Source: Novosphingobium sp. SCN 66-18
GTDB taxonomy: Bacteria; Pseudomonadota; Alphaproteobacteria; Sphingomonadales; Sphingomonadaceae
DNA: 64,000 bases
Direction of reading: 5' to 3'
Assembly (NCBI GenBank): GCA_001725355.1
Contig: MEGD01000013.1
Span: 1-64,000, forward strand
Shown: positions 49,963-59,760 of the stretch, piece by piece
Layout of the letters: each line of letters starts with the position of its first letter
How positions within the stretch are numbered: the stretch's first letter is position 1
Translations under genes and position numbers: made by a program
Notes under the pieces: generated by a model
The model's input: only the letters and a program-made list of their open reading frames with translations
What the model was told of the DNA's origin: nothing
Databases searched by the model: none

Positions 49963-51228
49963 TCAGGACGGCCTCGCCACGAACAGGAACGTCAGGCGTC
50001 GCCACGCCGCTTCCATCGGCCCCTGGCGGAACCGGGCAAGCCACCATGTCGGCCAGGCCAGCATCGCGATCCAGCCGAGTACGACGAAAGCCGGCAGCCA
50101 GATGCGCGGAAGTTCGGGCCCGAGGCCCAGGCCCCAGCCCGAAAACACGGCGCCCATCAGCACCGTGGTCCCCAGGTAGTTGGTGAAGGCGCAGCGTCCG
50201 GCGGCTGTCAGGCGGTGGGCGAGCGGATGGCCGCTTGCGCCCGGCCAGCACAGCATGAGCGCGGCGAGATAGCCCAGCGCCATGATCGCGCGCGGGATCG
50301 CGGCGATGTGGTCCATCACCCCCAGCATCGCGCGCGGCGGAAAGTGGTGCGCCCAGATCCACCCCAGCACCGGCAGCGTCAGCATCCCGCCGATGCCGAT
50401 GCCGGCCACCGCCATGCGGACGATCGCCTGCCGGCTCCAGCCACCGGTGAAAAAGCCGCTGCGGAACAGGGCGATGCCCACCAGCATCAGCGGCAGCGTT
50501 TCGGTCGCGGTCGCCAGCGCGATCTTGAACGGCAGGAACGGCGCCAGCGTGAGCCGCAACCGGATCGCTTCGAGAAAGCCGGCGTTCAGGATCTGCGTGT
50601 CCTGCGCCATCGATTGCGCGATCCGCACCATCATCGCGGCCTGTTCAGCCTGTTCCGCTGCGGTGCCATGCCCGGACAGCACGCGCTGTTCGGCCGCTAT
50701 GCCGGGCACGTCGCCGATGCCATCCAGTCCGTGCGCGGCGCAGAATACCGCGATGGCAATGGCGGCCAGCGCGGCAGGCGGCAGGCGGCGCAGCACCAGC
50801 ACGCCCAGGCCGCACAGGGCATAGGGGAACAGGATGTCCCCCCACCACAGCAGCAGGTAATGCGCGTATCCGAACAGGGCGAGCCAGAACAGCCGCCGCG
50901 CCTGCATCGCATCGCCGTTCAGCCCGCGCCTTTCGGCGGCTTCGATGAACAGCATCATGCTGGCCCCGAACAGCAGCGTGAACAACGCGCGCATCTTGCC
51001 TTCGAACAGCAGGAACGACAGCGCGAACCACGCATCGGCGCCGGGTTCGGCGCGGGGCAGGGCCGGGGAGAAGCTGGCCAGCGTCGGCCCCCAGAATCCG
51101 GTTATGTTGATCGTCAGGATGCCCAGCACGGCGATGCCGCGCACGAAATCGATCGCCGCGATCCGCGAAGGATCGCCGCGCGTTGGAAGTGGGAGGGAAG
51201 CGGGCTGGTCCGAAGCGTGATCCGTCAA
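49963..51228 (-). CDS. DUF418 domain membrane protein
   Basis: 421 residues with about ten membrane segments. The N-terminal motif AAIDFVRGIAVLGILTINI and the C-terminal HRLTAAGRCAFTNYLGTTVL are typical of DUF418/YeiB-type proteins. Function is not established; it may be a membrane acyltransferase-like protein. It follows the SPOR protein (stop at 51233) almost without gap, so they may be one unit. Confidence 0.88.
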   Translation of the reverse strand: MTDHASDQPASLPLPTRGDPSRIAAIDFVRGIAVLGILTINITGFWGPTLASFSPALPRAEPGADAWFALSFLLFEGKMRALFTLLFGASMMLFIEAAERRGLNGDAMQARRLFWLALFGYAHYLLLWWGDILFPYALCGLGVLVLRRLPPAALAAIAIAVFCAAHGLDGIGDVPGIAAEQRVLSGHGTAAEQAEQAAMMVRIAQSMAQDTQILNAGFLEAIRLRLTLAPFLPFKIALATATETLPLMLVGIALFRSGFFTGGWSRQAIVRMAVAGIGIGGMLTLPVLGWIWAHHFPPRAMLGVMDHIAAIPRAIMALGYLAALMLCWPGASGHPLAHRLTAAGRCAFTNYLGTTVLMGAVFSGWGLGLGPELPRIWLPAFVVLGWIAMLAWPTWWLARFRQGPMEAAWRRLTFLFVARPS

Positions 51229-51232
51229 AGCC

Positions 51233-52300
51233 TTACGGCTTTATCACCAGGCACGCCAAGCCACCAGCCCTGAGGCCGTCGCACGCCCGTTCCGCGTCCG
51301 CCTGTCCGGCGTAGCCGCCGGCGAGCAGGCGTGTCACGCCGCCGGAGGGAACGTCGATCCGGGGATGGCCGGCCACGCCCGGCCGGGTCTTCACCCGGCT
51401 CCACAGCGCATCGGCATTGCCGCGCTGCGAGAACGCGCCCAACTGGATACGCCAGTTGCCGGTGGCGTGGGGTGCGGGCGCCGGTGGCCGGGCCGCCGCG
51501 GGCGGGGGGGGCGCCGGCCGGGGTGCGGCCGGACGCGGCGGAATGGGTGTTGCCGGAGCCGTCGCGACGGTGGAGGCGGGTATGCTCGTGGTGGGCAACG
51601 GTCTTGGCGCGGCGGATCCCGGCGTCTGCAATGCCGGGGCTTTGGCGCCCAGATCGCTGGCGGCGAGTTGCACGCTGCGCGCCTGCTCCGCTTTCCGTTC
51701 GAGATCGCCGGCCAGCGAAATGCCCATTTGCCGCTGCTCCAGCGGGATCACGGTGTCCATCGTGGCAAGGCTGGCTGTCGCCTGCGGCAGGCCATTGGCG
51801 GCGGCGCGCGTCATCAGCGCATAGGCGCGCACCCAGTCCTTGCCGACGTAATCGCCGTTGAAGGCGGCGATGCCGAGGATGTACATCGCGCGCGGCTCTC
51901 CGCGATCGGCGGCGGTGTTGAGCCAGGGCAGCGCCTCGGTCTGGCGGCCCGACTGGAACAGCACGATGCCATAGTTGTCGCCGGCCTGCGGATGCCCCTT
52001 GCGGGCGGCGCGGCCGAAATAGAATTCGGCCTTTGCCATGTCCTGCGGCACGCCTTTGCCCAGGCGGTAGGCCTGACCCAGGTTGAACTCCGCGTCCGCA
52101 TCGCCCCTGGCGGCGGCCGTTTCCCATTGACGGACCGCGCCCGCGTAGTCCTGCCGCTGCCAGGCTTCGACGCCGGACTTGACCACGTTGGCGTTCGCAC
52201 CGCTGCCCGTCGTCTGGGCATGGGCGGACATGGCCGGCACAGCCGCGCAGGCTGCCACGATGGCAATTCCTATGGTTGTTCCTGCTTTCGGTCGAAGCAC
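51233..52300 (-). CDS. Sel1/TPR-repeat SPOR-domain secreted protein
   Basis: 355 residues. Signal peptide about 1-28 ending in SAHAQ, Sel1/TPR repeats (ARGDADAEFNLGQAYRLGKG, ARKGHPQAGDNYGIVLFQSG), a Pro/Ala linker, and a C-terminal SPOR domain (WRIQLGAFSQRGNADALWS) that binds denuded peptidoglycan at the septum. The proposed start is a GTG at 52300; a long open frame continues upstream but has no protein features and overlaps the ParA gene on the other strand. Confidence 0.85.
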   Translation of the reverse strand: MLRPKAGTTIGIAIVAACAAVPAMSAHAQTTGSGANANVVKSGVEAWQRQDYAGAVRQWETAAARGDADAEFNLGQAYRLGKGVPQDMAKAEFYFGRAARKGHPQAGDNYGIVLFQSGRQTEALPWLNTAADRGEPRAMYILGIAAFNGDYVGKDWVRAYALMTRAAANGLPQATASLATMDTVIPLEQRQMGISLAGDLERKAEQARSVQLAASDLGAKAPALQTPGSAAPRPLPTTSIPASTVATAPATPIPPRPAAPRPAPPPPAAARPPAPAPHATGNWRIQLGAFSQRGNADALWSRVKTRPGVAGHPRIDVPSGGVTRLLAGGYAGQADAERACDGLRAGGLACLVIKP

Positions 52301-52516
52301 GGCAAGGCCCCCGCTCGTGTAATAGCTGCTGATGATGCGATGGTATTTGTGGTCGGTTAACCCCGCATTAGCAAAGAATTCCGGCCTTGCGAGCCAGATT
52401 GCCACGAAATCGGGGGCGTGTTGTCCTTTCGCCGTCCCGCGCTGCATTAACGGAAATTTCAGTCTGTTCTGCGATCTCCCGTTCAGGACCGTTTCGGTAT
52501 AAGAGGGGGATACCCA

Positions 52517-53239
52517 TTGCGCGTATTGGCTTTGGCATCGCAGAAGGGCGGATCGGGAAAGACCACCCTGTCCGGTCATCTCGCCGTGCAGGCGCAGCGC
52601 GCCGGCGCCGGCCCGGTCGTTCTCATCGACATCGATCCGCAGGGATCGCTGGCCGATTGGTGGAATGAGCGCGAGGCGGAATACCCGGCCTTCGCCCAGA
52701 CCACCGTGGCCCGTCTGGCCGCCGACCTTGCAGTCCTGCGCCAGCAGGGCTTCAAGCTGGCCGTAATCGATACGCCACCGGCGATCACGATGGCGATCCA
52801 GTCGGTCATCTCGGTGGCGGAACTGATCGTCGTGCCCACGCGCCCCAGCCCGCATGACCTGCGCGCCGTTGGCGCCACGGTCGATCTGTGCGAGCGCGCC
52901 GGAAAGCCGCTGATCTTCGTGGTGAACGGCGCGACGCCCAAGGCACGCATCACCTCCGAAGCGGCGATCGCGCTGTCGCAGCACGGCACCGTAGCCCCCG
53001 TAACGCTGCACCACCGCACCGATTTCGCGGCCTCGATGATCGACGGGCGCACGGTGATGGAAGTCGATCCCAAGGGGCGGTCGGCGCAGGAAGTTACCGC
53101 GCTGTGGACCTATATTTCCGAACGGCTCGAACGCAATTTCCGCCGGACCGTCTTCGCGGTGCCCGCCCAGCCGGCGCCGGTTATTGGTGCTGCACCACGC
53201 GCGGCCGGGGGCTTCGGCCGCCGCGTCAGCGGTTCGTGA
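52517..53239 (+). CDS. ParA-family ATPase
   Basis: 240 residues with a TTG start after a GAGGGGG. Deviant Walker A K10-G-G-S-G-K15-T-T, Walker B in VVLIDIDPQGS and the ParA signature AVIDTPPAITMAIQS. ParA-like ATPases position DNA or protein cargo on the nucleoid. It is not beside a parB gene here; the next gene encodes a possible ribbon-helix-helix partner, so it may be an orphan cargo- or array-positioning ATPase. Confidence 0.85.
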   Translation: MRVLALASQKGGSGKTTLSGHLAVQAQRAGAGPVVLIDIDPQGSLADWWNEREAEYPAFAQTTVARLAADLAVLRQQGFKLAVIDTPPAITMAIQSVISVAELIVVPTRPSPHDLRAVGATVDLCERAGKPLIFVVNGATPKARITSEAAIALSQHGTVAPVTLHHRTDFAASMIDGRTVMEVDPKGRSAQEVTALWTYISERLERNFRRTVFAVPAQPAPVIGAAPRAAGGFGRRVSGS

Positions 53240-53252
53240 AGGGAGAAGCCCG

Positions 53253-53825
53253 ATGACCGAACCTCGCGCTTTCGCTTCGCTGACGCCAAGCCTTCTTGCC
53301 CGCAAGGGCGGCGCGCGTCCCGCGATGCGCCCCCAGCTTGCGCCGATTTCCTATGAAGACCAGCACCGTGTCGGGCTGGGAGGCGGCCATGCTCCTCTCG
53401 ACGATCTGGGCTGGAACGACATGGGCGAGGCACCGTCGCATGGCCCGTCCCATGATGCGCCACTGGCTGATCATGCCGACGTCGCGCCTGCCGTGCCCGA
53501 AGTGGTGCGCCAGATGAAGACGCTGGCGCAGGCCGTGGCCGAGGACGCTCCGGTTGTGGAAGATGTTTCGGCCGCAGAGCCGGTATCGGCACCGTCCGAA
53601 CCCGAAGTCGCGCCGCAGCCGGCGCGTCGCCAAGGCGTTGCCCTGGCTTCGGGCCGCAAAGCCGCTTTCACGCTGCGCCTCGACGCCGATCGCCATTTCC
53701 GCCTGCGGCTTGCGAGCACGCTGGAGAACCGCAGCGCGCAGCAGGTCGTGACCGACGCGCTCGACCGCTTTCTCGAAACCGTGCCCGGTCTTGAAGACCT
53801 GGCCTGCCGCGCCAAGCGGCCTTGA
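53253..53825 (+). CDS. Protein with a C-terminal ribbon-helix-helix-like domain
   Basis: 190 residues. The first 130 are low-complexity and probably disordered. The end carries a segment like a ribbon-helix-helix fold (AFTLRLDADRHFRLRLASTL, ENRSAQQVVTDALDRFLE), as in ParD/CopG-type DNA-binding or ParA-partner proteins. The gene follows the ParA-family gene by 13 bases, so the two probably work together as an ATPase and a partner. Confidence 0.6.
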   Translation: MTEPRAFASLTPSLLARKGGARPAMRPQLAPISYEDQHRVGLGGGHAPLDDLGWNDMGEAPSHGPSHDAPLADHADVAPAVPEVVRQMKTLAQAVAEDAPVVEDVSAAEPVSAPSEPEVAPQPARRQGVALASGRKAAFTLRLDADRHFRLRLASTLENRSAQQVVTDALDRFLETVPGLEDLACRAKRP

Positions 53826-53851
53826 TCCGTTTGCCAGGGGATTTTCCGATC

Positions 53852-55243
53852 ATGCAGCCCTCGATCGATTTCACCGCACCGCGCGCTGCTCCGCTTCGCC
53901 GGCGGCTGCGCATGGGCTTAGCCACCACACTGGCGGCGGGCCTGCTTGCGGGCTGTGCGGCCGGCGGGCCGCATGCCGACAAGATCGCGGCGAATGCCCG
54001 TGCGGAACTGGGTAGCGGCCATGCCGACAAGGCGGTCGCGCTGGCGGAAAAGGCCGTGTTGTCCGATCCGCGAAACGGTGCCTATCGCCTGTTGCTGGGG
54101 AACAGCTACTTGCGCGCGGGCCGCTTCGAATCCGCGCGCCAGGCCTATGACGAGGCGATGGAACTGGGCGAGGACAGCGGCAAGGCCGCGCTGAGCCTTG
54201 CGCTGGCCGAAATCGGCATGGGCCGCAGCAACGAGGCGGTCGATACGCTGAACAGCTATCGTGATGCCATCCCGGTCGAGGACTATGGGCTGGCGCTGGC
54301 GCTGGCCGGTCGCACCGGCGAAGGCATCGAACTGATGGGCAACGCGCTGCGTACCAGCGGGACCAATCCCAAGATACGCCAGAACCTCGCGTTCGCGCTG
54401 GCGCTTCATGGCGAGTGGAAGGAAGCCCGGGTGATGGCATCGTTCGACGTGCCGGCCGACCAGCTTGACGCGCGCATCCAGCAATGGGCAGCTATTGGCA
54501 ATCCTGAGGACGTGCGCCGCCGCGTCGCCTCGCTGATCGGTGCCCCGGTGCGCGAAGATGCCGGCCAGCCGACGGCGCTGGCGTTGGCCAACTTCCCGGA
54601 AACGGCGCAACTGGCCGATGCCGCCGCCGCGAAGGCGGAGACGCCAAAGGCAGGAAACGCCGGCGCGGCCCCCACGCTGGCCAAGGCTGCCGTGGAGGAA
54701 CTGCCGGCGCTCGATACCGCGCCCGCGCCACGGGTGGCTGATGCCTCGACGCAGCCGCGCGCCGCGCAACTGGCGATGATCGACGCGCCCGCGGCGAAAG
54801 CCGCGCCGGTCGCGGTGATCCAGCCGCAGGCGCGCCCTTACCGGATCGCCGCAGCGGCACCGCGTCCTTCCGCGCGCCCGGTGGCAAAGCCGGTGGCGAT
54901 GTCCGCGGCCAAGCCGGCGGTGCGTCCCACGGCCGCGACCGGCACGCATCTGGTGCAGCTTGGAGCGTTTTCCACCTCCGACGGTGCGCACCGGGCCTGG
55001 CGCCATTTCACATCGCGCAACCCGGCGTTGGCCGGCTACCGCAACGTGACCACCCAGGTAACCGTGAACGGCCGTCGTTTCTGGCGCGTCCAGGCGGCGG
55101 GCTTCGTTGGGCAGGCTTCGGCCGCCACGTTGTGCCGCTCGGTCAAGGCGCGCGGTGGCGCATGCCTTGTCATGGCCGCTCCCCGCGTAGCACCGCCGCA
55201 GCAGGGCCGCCCCGCTGATACCCGTCTCGCGCGGTTGCGTTGA
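53852..55243 (+). CDS. SPOR-domain TPR lipoprotein
   Basis: 463 residues. A lipobox-like segment (TTLAAGLLAGCAAGG) near residue 35 suggests a lipoprotein. TPR repeats follow (SDPRNGAYRLLLGNSYLRAG, ARQAYDEAMELGEDSG), an Ala/Pro-rich linker, and a C-terminal SPOR domain with HLVQLGAFSTSDGAHRAWRH. It probably sits in the outer membrane or at the division site. Start ATG at 53852; an upstream TTG at 53822 overlaps the previous stop. Confidence 0.82.
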   Translation: MQPSIDFTAPRAAPLRRRLRMGLATTLAAGLLAGCAAGGPHADKIAANARAELGSGHADKAVALAEKAVLSDPRNGAYRLLLGNSYLRAGRFESARQAYDEAMELGEDSGKAALSLALAEIGMGRSNEAVDTLNSYRDAIPVEDYGLALALAGRTGEGIELMGNALRTSGTNPKIRQNLAFALALHGEWKEARVMASFDVPADQLDARIQQWAAIGNPEDVRRRVASLIGAPVREDAGQPTALALANFPETAQLADAAAAKAETPKAGNAGAAPTLAKAAVEELPALDTAPAPRVADASTQPRAAQLAMIDAPAAKAAPVAVIQPQARPYRIAAAAPRPSARPVAKPVAMSAAKPAVRPTAATGTHLVQLGAFSTSDGAHRAWRHFTSRNPALAGYRNVTTQVTVNGRRFWRVQAAGFVGQASAATLCRSVKARGGACLVMAAPRVAPPQQGRPADTRLARLR

Positions 55244-55264
55244 CGGGCTTCGGCCGGCCCGCGT

Positions 55265-56494
55265 TCAGCCGATCAGCTTGCCGCCCTTGAACAGGGCGTT
55301 GACCCGGCCTTCCACGGGGCGCCGGTCGAACGGCGTGTTGCCGGCGCTTGCCGCCATCTTGTCCGAATCGACGATCCAGGGGCGCACTGGATCGACCAGC
55401 GCGATATCGGCTTCCCAGCCGGCTTCCAGCCTTCCCGCATCCACGCCCAGCAGGCGCGCGGGGGCGCCCGCCAGCAGATCGAAGGCGCGGGCCAGATCGA
55501 TATGGCCATCGCGCACCAGCGTCAGCGTCAGCGGCAACAGCGTTTCCGCGCCGGCCATGCCGGGTTCGGCATCGGCGAAGGGCAGGCGCTTGTCTTCGGG
55601 GCCGCGCGGATCATGGCCCGACGCGATCACGTCGATCGTCCCGTCGGCGATCGCGGCGATCACCGCCTTGCGATCGGCATCGTTGCGCAGCGGCGGCGAA
55701 AGACGGCAGAACGTGCGGAAATCGGCGAGTTCCAGGTCCGAGAGCATGAAGTGGGCCGGGGTTACGCCCGCGCTCACCGGCACGCCGCGCGCCTTGGCCT
55801 TGCGCACCAGATCGAGCGCGCGCGCGGTCGTCACCTGCCGGAAATGGACGTGGCAGCCCGATAGCTCCGCCAGCGCGACATCGCGCGCCACCGCCAGCGC
55901 TTCGGCCTCGGCCGGGGCGGACGGCAGGCCCAGCCGGGTCGCCATCTCGCCGGCGGTGGCCACGGCCGCGCCGGTGACGCCGGCATCCTCGGCATGGGTG
56001 ATCACGACCAGCCCCAGCATCGCGCAATAGCGCAGCAGGCGTAGCATCACGCCCGAATCGGCGATCCACGCCCGCCCGGTCGCGACCGCCCGTGCGCCGG
56101 CTTCCCGCATCAGCGCCAGTTCGGCGAGTTCCGTGCCCTCCAGCCCGCGCGTGGCGGCGGCAAGCGGGTGGACCCAGAAATCGGGCTTGCCCGATTGCGC
56201 GGCGAAGCGGACGCGTGCCGGATGGTCCAGTGGCGGCCCCTGATCGGGCATCAGCGCGGCGCGGGTGATGCCGCCGAAGTGGAACGCTGGCTTGTCGATG
56301 GCGAAGACGCCCAGATCGACGAGGCCGGGCGCGATCAGCGCGCCGCGCGCGTCGATCACGTCGTCGCCTTCCGCCGGCGAAACATCGCCGATCGCCACGA
56401 TCCGGCCGTTCTCGCAGCGCAGCGCGCCGGCAACGGGTTCGCCTTCGGGCAGGACCAGCCTTCCGCCGGTGATGGTCAGCGGGCGCGGGGTCAT
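55265..56494 (-). CDS. pyrC: Dihydroorotase-like protein, probably non-catalytic (PyrC'/PyrX)
   Basis: 409 residues of the amidohydrolase fold. The metal-binding HxH of active dihydroorotases (after GLVD) is replaced: the sequence is [13 protein letters not shown], so both histidines are missing (G62 and F64). The later ATDHAPH motif reads ASGHDPRG. It is therefore likely the non-catalytic PyrC' partner that assists aspartate transcarbamoylase. It overlaps pyrB by four bases (ATGA), which fits that role. Confidence 0.88.
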   Translation of the reverse strand: MTPRPLTITGGRLVLPEGEPVAGALRCENGRIVAIGDVSPAEGDDVIDARGALIAPGLVDLGVFAIDKPAFHFGGITRAALMPDQGPPLDHPARVRFAAQSGKPDFWVHPLAAATRGLEGTELAELALMREAGARAVATGRAWIADSGVMLRLLRYCAMLGLVVITHAEDAGVTGAAVATAGEMATRLGLPSAPAEAEALAVARDVALAELSGCHVHFRQVTTARALDLVRKAKARGVPVSAGVTPAHFMLSDLELADFRTFCRLSPPLRNDADRKAVIAAIADGTIDVIASGHDPRGPEDKRLPFADAEPGMAGAETLLPLTLTLVRDGHIDLARAFDLLAGAPARLLGVDAGRLEAGWEADIALVDPVRPWIVDSDKMAASAGNTPFDRRPVEGRVNALFKGGKLIG

Positions 56495-57534
56495 GCGAGG
56501 ACTCCCTTGTTTTCGACCCAGCCCGGCACGCCCCGCGCGCGGCGCGTCAGCACGTCCAGGCAGGCCATGCGGATGGCGACGCCCCGTTCCACCTGCCGGG
56601 TGATGAGGCTGCGGGTGGGATGGTCGGCCACCTGGCTGTCGATCTCCACGCCCCGGTTCATCGGGCCGGGATGCATGACGAAGGCATCGGGTTCCGCCTT
56701 TGCGAGCCGGTCGAGCGTCAGCCCGTACAGATGCCGGTATTCGCGGGGGGAGGGGATGAACTGGCCGCTCATCCGTTCCTGCTGGAGCCGCAGCATCATC
56801 ACCACTTGCGCGCCCTTCAGCGCCGCGTCGAAATCGTGGAACGGCGTCACGCCCATCGCCTCGATCTCGGCGGGCATCAACGCGGGGGGCGCGCAGACGC
56901 TGACATCGCAGCCCAGCGCGGTCAGGGCCAGGATGTTGGAGCGGGCGACGCGGCTGTGCAGGATATCGCCGCAGATCGTCACGCGCAGGCCATTCAGGTC
57001 GCTGCCGGGCGCGAGTTTCAGCGCATGGCGGATGGTCAGCGCATCGAGCAGCGCCTGCGTCGGATGCTCGTGCTGGCCGTCACCGGCGTTGAGCACCGGG
57101 CAATCGACCTTTTCCGCGATCAGCCGCACCGCGCCGGAACTGGCGTGGCGGATGACGATGGCGTCCGCGCGCATCGCGTTCAGCGTCATCGCCGTGTCGA
57201 TCAGCGTTTCGCCCTTCTTCACGCTGGAGGTGGCGGCGTGCATGTTGACCACGTCCGCCCCCAGCCGCTTGCCCGCGATCTCGAACGACAGCAGCGTGCG
57301 GGTGGAGTTCTCGAAGAAGGCGTTGATGATGGTGAGGCCCGAGAGGACTTCGGCGCGCTTCTGCGATTGGCGGTTCAGCTCCACCCACTGTTCCGCCTCG
57401 TCCAGCAGGAACAGGATCTCGTGCCGGGCAAGCCGGCCGATCCCGGTCAGGTCACGGTGGGGAAAGGCAAGGCCGCCGGCGGGATAGCGGGCCGATGGCG
57501 GTGCGGTGGGCGGGGAGGGGTTCGATGGTTGCAT
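56491..57534 (-). CDS. pyrB: Aspartate carbamoyltransferase catalytic subunit PyrB
   Basis: 347 residues. Condenses carbamoyl phosphate and aspartate, the committed step of pyrimidine synthesis. The carbamoyl-phosphate motif is in [13 protein letters not shown], with [29 protein letters not shown] and [15 protein letters not shown] start at 57534 (MQPSNPSPP); the open frame upstream has no conserved features and lies opposite sppA and tig. Forms a unit with the downstream pyrC'. Confidence 0.95.
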   Translation of the reverse strand: MQPSNPSPPTAPPSARYPAGGLAFPHRDLTGIGRLARHEILFLLDEAEQWVELNRQSQKRAEVLSGLTIINAFFENSTRTLLSFEIAGKRLGADVVNMHAATSSVKKGETLIDTAMTLNAMRADAIVIRHASSGAVRLIAEKVDCPVLNAGDGQHEHPTQALLDALTIRHALKLAPGSDLNGLRVTICGDILHSRVARSNILALTALGCDVSVCAPPALMPAEIEAMGVTPFHDFDAALKGAQVVMMLRLQQERMSGQFIPSPREYRHLYGLTLDRLAKAEPDAFVMHPGPMNRGVEIDSQVADHPTRSLITRQVERGVAIRMACLDVLTRRARGVPGWVENKGVLA

Positions 57535-57618
57535 CGAAGACCACGCCCTAGACCCGCGATGGAGGCATCTCAAGCCTTGCGGCTGGAACTCTTCGCGTTC
57601 AGGCCGTAGATATCCCCC

Positions 57619-59502
57619 ATGAAATTCGCCCGCTCGGCCTGGAAGCTCCTCGTCGCCGTCAAGGACGCGCTCGTCCTCCTGTTCCTCCTGCTGTTCTTCT
57701 GGGCACTCTATGCGGTGCTCACGCTGCGTCCGGCGCCCGGCCTGGTGCGCGACGGCGCGCTCTATCTGGTGCTCGATGGCCCGGTGGTGGAGGAGCGCAG
57801 CCATATCGATCCGCTGAGCCTGCTCACCAGCGGCGAGAAGCCGCGCCGGGAATACCGCGAACGCGACATCGCCCGCGCGATCGAACAGGCGGCCACCGAT
57901 TCGCGGATCAAGGTGATCGTGCTGGATCTGGAAAAGTTCGCGGGTGGGCGGCAGGTCCATCTCAGCCATATTGGCGCGGCGATGGACAAGGCCCGTGCCG
58001 CGAAGAAGCCGGTGCTGGTCCGCGCGGTGATGTACCAGGACGATGGCGTGCAACTGGCCGCCCACGCCAGCGAGGTCTGGGTCGATCCGATCGGCGGCGC
58101 GATCGTCACCGGCCCCGGCGGCACCAATCTCTATTACAAGGCTCTGCTCGACCGGCTGAAGGTGAAGGCGCACGTCTTCAAGGTCGGGACCTACAAGAGC
58201 GCGGTAGAACCCTACATCCGCGACGATGCCTCGCCCGAAGCCAAGGAAGCGCTGAACGCGGTGTACAAGGCGTTGTGGGACAGCTGGCAGGCCGAAGTGA
58301 AGAAGGCCCGGCCCAAGGCGAACCTGGCGCTGGTGACCGGCGATCCGGTGAAGTGGCTGGCCGAAAGCAACAACGATGCGGCGCAGGCGGCGCTCAAGGC
58401 GGGGCTGGTCGACAAGCTGGGCGACCGCGTCGCCTTCGGCAAGCGCGTGGCCGAACTGGCGGGCGCCGATCCTGCGGCCGGGCTGGGCGCGTTCCGCTCC
58501 ACCGACATGGCGACCTATCTCGCCGACAAGCCCGAACCGCGCGAAGGCAAGGCGATCGCCGTGGTGACCATCGCGGGCGAGATCGTCGATGGCGATGCCG
58601 GGCCGGGAACCGCAGGCGGCGACCGCATTGCCGCGCTGCTCGACAAGGCGGCGGTGAGCGACGACTACGCCGGGCTGGTGGTGCGCGTCGATTCGCCCGG
58701 CGGATCGGTGCTGGCCTCGGAACGGATTCGCGCGGCGATCGAACGGATCAAGGCCAAGGGGCTGCCCGTGGCCGTGTCGATGGCCAATCTGGCCGCGAGC
58801 GGTGGGTACTGGGTCTCCACGCCCGGCCAGCGCATCTTCGCCGAGCCCGATACCATCACGGGTTCGATTGGTATCTTCGCGGTGATCCCGACCGTCGAGG
58901 ACACGATCGCGCAGTACGGCGTCCATGCCGATGGCCTGCGCACGACCCCGCTGGCCGGCCAGCCCGATTTGCTGGGCGGGCTGACTCCCGCGTTCCAGGG
59001 GTTGCTGCAGGGCCAGATCGAAAACAATTACCGCCGCTTCATCGGCCTTGTCGGCGCCTCGCGCCACAAGACGCCCGAACAGGTCGACGCCATCGGCCAG
59101 GGCCGCATCTGGGACGGCGGCACCGCGCGGCAGATCGGGCTTGTCGACCAGTTCGGCGGGCTGGACGACGCGCTGGCGTGGACCGCCAAGGCGGCCAAGG
59201 TCGACACGTGGCATCCGGTTTTCCTGGGATCGGGCGACGGCACGGTGCGCAGCCTGCTGGAACAGATGGTGAGCGACGACGGGGACGCCGCGGCGGCGCC
59301 ATCGGGCGATCTGGCCGGCTTCGTCGCGCTGCGCCAGCAGGCGCTGGCGGGCCGGCTGATGGCCGATGTCTCGCGCTTGCTCTCGGGCCGTGGCGCGCAG
59401 GCCTATTGCCTGGAATGCGTGGGCGATGACCGTGCCGCCGCTCCTCCCGCGCCGCCTCCGGGCTGGGGCTTGCTGGCCGCGCTCGCGCGTCTGGCGCGCT
59501 GA
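57619..59502 (+). CDS. sppA: Signal peptide peptidase SppA, long (67K) type
   Basis: 627 residues with one N-terminal membrane segment (about 16-36). Two ClpP/crotonase-like halves; the catalytic dyad Lys193 ([12 protein letters not shown]) and Ser394 ([11 protein letters not shown]) is in place. It degrades signal peptides in the periplasm-facing membrane. Divergent from pyrB; followed by tRNA-Leu and tig. Confidence 0.94.
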   Translation: MKFARSAWKLLVAVKDALVLLFLLLFFWALYAVLTLRPAPGLVRDGALYLVLDGPVVEERSHIDPLSLLTSGEKPRREYRERDIARAIEQAATDSRIKVIVLDLEKFAGGRQVHLSHIGAAMDKARAAKKPVLVRAVMYQDDGVQLAAHASEVWVDPIGGAIVTGPGGTNLYYKALLDRLKVKAHVFKVGTYKSAVEPYIRDDASPEAKEALNAVYKALWDSWQAEVKKARPKANLALVTGDPVKWLAESNNDAAQAALKAGLVDKLGDRVAFGKRVAELAGADPAAGLGAFRSTDMATYLADKPEPREGKAIAVVTIAGEIVDGDAGPGTAGGDRIAALLDKAAVSDDYAGLVVRVDSPGGSVLASERIRAAIERIKAKGLPVAVSMANLAASGGYWVSTPGQRIFAEPDTITGSIGIFAVIPTVEDTIAQYGVHADGLRTTPLAGQPDLLGGLTPAFQGLLQGQIENNYRRFIGLVGASRHKTPEQVDAIGQGRIWDGGTARQIGLVDQFGGLDDALAWTAKAAKVDTWHPVFLGSGDGTVRSLLEQMVSDDGDAAAAPSGDLAGFVALRQQALAGRLMADVSRLLSGRGAQAYCLECVGDDRAAAPPAPPPGWGLLAALARLAR

Positions 59503-59600
59503 TCCGAAGCCATCCGGAACGTCGCATCGCCCGATCGAACCCAAGGCGCTTGCCCTTTTCCCGCCGCTGCGATAGGGGCACCGCCTGCTTTTCGCCGGAT

Positions 59601-59685
59601 GCGGGCGTGGCGGAACTGGTAGACGCGCTGGATTTAGGTTCCAGTATCGCAAGATGTGGGGGTTCGAGTCCCTTCGCCCGCACCA
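59601..59685 (+). tRNA. tRNA-Leu, anticodon TAG
   Basis: 85 nt with encoded CCA at 59683-59685. Acceptor GCGGGCG pairs with CGCCCGC, discriminator A. Anticodon loop TTTAGGT (TAG) flanked by CTGGA/TCCAG, long variable arm, T-loop GTTCGAGTC. A second leucine tRNA, not associated with an integrase. Confidence 0.95.
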
Positions 59686-59760
59686 GTCGCTGCGCCAAGC
59701 TCCGACCCGAGGACGACGCGCCGCGCGGTGCGTCAATGACGTACAGAAAGTTGGATCAGG

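Noticed and set aside
51233-53305. A 690-codon open frame on the minus strand ending with the SPOR protein
   Set aside because: Upstream of the GTG at 52300 the translation overlaps the ParA gene on the other strand and has no signal peptide; the signal peptide begins at the GTG.
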